A DNA stretch of 6,821 nucleotides, from NCBI GenBank assembly GCA_029881775.1, contig JAOULY010000101.1, positions 1 through 6,821 of the forward strand, written 5' to 3'. The translations under genes were made by a program, and so were the position numbers. Positions 5,762-6,821 of the stretch are shown in pieces (positions within the stretch are counted from its first letter, which is position 1; every line of letters starts with the position of its first letter). This DNA is from Gammaproteobacteria bacterium (lineage in GTDB: Bacteria > Pseudomonadota > Gammaproteobacteria > UBA9214). Under the pieces are notes generated by a model. It made no database searches, was not told the DNA's origin, and saw only the letters and a list, made by a program, of their open reading frames with translations.

Positions 5762-6382
5762 TCAGTCGATCCCCTCGATGACACCGCAACCCTGGCGCAC
5801 CACCACCGGCACACTGTCGGTCATATCGATCACGGTGGTTGGATCAATCCCGCAATTATCGCCATCGATCACCAGGTCCAGCTCATGTTCGAGACGGTCC
5901 CGGATGACATTTGCATCCGTCTCCGGCATGTCTTTACCCGGCAGAATCAGCGTGGAACTCATCAGCGGTTCACCTAGTTCATCAAGCAATGCCAGTGTTA
6001 TCGGGTGATTCGGCACACGGATACCGATGGTCTTGCGTTTCGGGTTCTGCAGACGCCGCGGCACCTCGTTGGTGGCGCGCAGGATAAACGTGAACGGCCC
6101 CGGCGTCAGTGACTTCAACAGTCGATAGGCGCTGTTATCGACTTTTGCATAGGTCGATATCTCGGACAGGTCACGGCAAACCAGCGTGAAATTATGCCGG
6201 TCATCGAGGCCGCGAATGCGGCGAATACGCTCCATGCCATGCTTGTCACCGACATGACAACCGAGTGCATAACTGGAATCAGTCGGGTAGGCGATCAATC
6301 CGTCCTGGCGAATGATCTCGACGGCATGCCGGATCAGGCGAACCTGCGGATTGACCGGGTGAATTTGGAAGAACTGGCTCAT
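5762..6382 (-). CDS. yciO: YciO, Sua5/YciO/YrdC superfamily protein
   Basis: The 206 residues follow E. coli YciO closely as I remember it: MSQFFQIHPVNPQ at the start, AYPTDSSYALGC (31-42), ERIRRIRGLDDRHNFTLVCR (51-70), TPGPFTFIL (93-101), KRKTIGIRVP (115-124) and PTTVIDMT (181-188). The fold is that of TsaC/Sua5, which makes threonylcarbamoyl-AMP for t6A in tRNA. YciO is a separate paralogue that does not simply replace TsaC, so its exact reaction should be left open. The ATG at 6382 matches the family N-terminus. A TTG at 6427 would add 15 residues encoded by a copy of the 27-bp dispersed repeat and is rejected. The Shine-Dalgarno is weak. The repeat ends 15 nt before the ATG, so it lies in the leader or promoter. 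The M50 gene follows after 35 nt. Confidence 0.95.
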   Translation of the reverse strand: MSQFFQIHPVNPQVRLIRHAVEIIRQDGLIAYPTDSSYALGCHVGDKHGMERIRRIRGLDDRHNFTLVCRDLSEISTYAKVDNSAYRLLKSLTPGPFTFILRATNEVPRRLQNPKRKTIGIRVPNHPITLALLDELGEPLMSSTLILPGKDMPETDANVIRDRLEHELDLVIDGDNCGIDPTTVIDMTDSVPVVVRQGCGVIEGID

Positions 6383-6397
6383 TTGATCAGATTTTTT

Positions 6398-6424
6398 CTC
6401 GCGCAAAGACGCCAAGGCGCAAAG
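6398..6424 (-). repeat. 27-bp dispersed repeat, copy 1 (inverted)
   Basis: The minus-strand sequence from CTTTGCGCC to TTGCGCGAG is identical over all 27 bases to copy 3, which lies in the opposite orientation. It sits 15 nt upstream of the yciO ATG. It can be read as three 9-bp blocks, each containing TTGCG or TTGGCG. Confidence 0.9.
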
Positions 6425-6578
6425 CAAAACATTATTATTGCATCTTTAATGGCGAAATATTTTGCAATCCCCTTGCAGTAAGTCAGCAAATAATTATCGA
6501 ATTAACAGGTATTGATTCCGGTCCGGAAGAAATAACCGGGTGTAAATCTACAAATTTTCCAGAATTATATTATTTTCT

Positions 6579-6605
6579 CTTTGCGCCCTGGCGTCTTTGC
6601 GCGAA
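6579..6605 (+). repeat. 27-bp dispersed repeat, copy 2
   Basis: It matches copy 3 at 25 of 27 positions, differing at position 10 (C for T) and at the last base (A for G). It is in direct orientation to copies 3 and 4. Confidence 0.9.
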
Positions 6606-6633
6606 AAGTTTTTCTGGTTATTCATTTATAACT

Positions 6634-6660
6634 CTCTGTGTTCTCCGTGTTCTCTGTGGC
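6634..6660 (+). repeat. Three tandem 9-bp units (CTCTGTGTT type)
   Basis: The units are CTCTGTGTT, CTCCGTGTT and CTCTGTGGC. The total is 27 bp, the same as the neighbouring dispersed repeat, which also divides into three 9-bp blocks. Confidence 0.85.
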
Positions 6661-6669
6661 AAATCTTTT

Positions 6670-6696
6670 CTTTGCGCCTTGGCGTCTTTGCGCGAG
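6670..6696 (+). repeat. 27-bp dispersed repeat, copy 3
   Basis: This copy and copy 1 are perfect inverted repeats, so a 27-bp stem enclosing 245 nt is possible in DNA or RNA. It begins 9 nt after the tandem 9-bp units. Confidence 0.9.
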
Positions 6697-6707
6697 ATTT
6701 TCTTACC

Positions 6708-6734
6708 CATTCTGCCCCTGCGTCTTTGCGCGAA
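6708..6734 (+). repeat. 27-bp dispersed repeat, copy 4 (degenerate)
   Basis: Only 20 of 27 positions match copy 3 without gaps, but the right-hand part GCGTCTTTGCGCGA is identical over 14 bp. It lies just after the rnm stop codon in the direction of transcription. Confidence 0.7.
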
Positions 6735-6749
6735 ACGAAACAGTCACAC

Positions 6750-6821
6750 TCAATGCGCCCGCCACTGCTCACTTTCCCACACCGGTGTACAACCGGTCGG
6801 CAAAGGCGGCAACAGGCCCAG
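6750..6821 (-). CDS. rnm: C-terminus of a probable PHP-domain phosphoesterase (RNase AM, TrpH/YciV)
   Basis: Only the last 23 codons and a TGA stop are in the window; the frame is open to the right edge. The visible end includes LPPLPTGCTPVW followed by ESEQWRAH. A PLP-x-G-C-x-PVW ending resembles the C-terminus of the TrpH/YciV PHP family as I remember it, and this family lies directly before yciO in many gammaproteobacteria. RNase AM is a 5'-3' exoribonuclease that trims rRNA 5' ends. No catalytic residue is visible, so the assignment rests on the tail and the gene order. In many genomes the two genes are close together; here 367 bp of repeat-rich spacer separate them. Confidence 0.6.
   Translation of the reverse strand: MGLLPPLPTGCTPVWESEQWRAH

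Larger units (their letters stand above)
6383..6749. other. Gene-free, AT-rich spacer between rnm and yciO, filled with repeats
   Basis: No credible coding region is seen on either strand. The right half holds repeat copies and a 9-bp tandem repeat. The middle (about 6425-6578) is AT-rich and unique, and contains a perfect odd palindrome TTCCGGTCCGGAA at 6516-6528. The yciO promoter presumably lies here, but no hexamer pair with good spacing was found. Confidence 0.8.

Noticed and set aside
5727..5789. N-terminal extension of the M50 protein from ATG 5789
   Set aside because: It would overlap yciO, adds a basic non-conserved stretch, and would run through the palindrome and TATAAT.
6383..6427. 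N-terminal extension of YciO from TTG 6427
   Set aside because: The added residues are translated from the dispersed repeat, and the family N-terminus MSQFF is at 6382.
6398..6734. CRISPR array
   Set aside because: Copies are in mixed orientation, spacing is irregular (about 155, 64 and 11 bp), and no cas gene is nearby.

Overview
The window carries a run of genes all read on the minus strand, so the gene order runs from the right end of the window to the left. Coding regions are GC-rich. Protein similarity and gene order (PHP phosphoesterase, yciO, M50 protease, trpS, scpA, scpB, rluB) point to a gammaproteobacterium outside the enterics, most like the Chromatiales or relatives. This is an inference from remembered family sequences, not from a search.

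Layout from right to left. 6750-6821 is the last 23 codons of a probable rnm/trpH (PHP-domain RNase AM). 6383-6749 is a 367-bp AT-rich spacer with no gene; it holds four copies of a 27-bp dispersed repeat and a 3 x 9 bp tandem repeat. Then come yciO (5762-6382), an M50 site-2-protease-like membrane protein (5040-5726), trpS (3818-5029, TTG start), scpA (2840-3709), scpB (2128-2835), rluB (1181-1975), an endonuclease III-related DNA glycosylase of the MagIII/COG2231 type (479-1180), and the N-terminal 132 residues of a thioredoxin-like lipoprotein that runs off the left edge (1-397).

How the genes relate. ScpA and ScpB are the kleisin and winged-helix subunits that join SMC in the chromosome-condensation complex. 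TrpS charges tRNA(Trp). RluB makes a pseudouridine in 23S rRNA. YciO is in the Sua5/TsaC superfamily of tRNA-modification proteins. Rnm matures rRNA 5' ends. Most of the block is therefore translation and RNA housekeeping, with chromosome segregation and base-excision repair alongside. Several junctions are tight: scpA/scpB have 4 nt between them, rluB/glycosylase are TAG directly followed by ATG, and M50/trpS are 10 nt apart with the Shine-Dalgarno overlapping the previous stop. Likely internal transcription starts lie before the M50 gene and before scpA.

I see no undescribed defence or mobile system. The points most worth a second look are the repeat cluster wedged between rnm and yciO, a perfect 12-bp LacI/PurR-type palindrome next to a TATAAT placed for a leaderless M50 transcript, the four-cysteine Fe-S-type motif in TrpRS, and the lysine-to-glutamate change in the glycosylase active-site motif.
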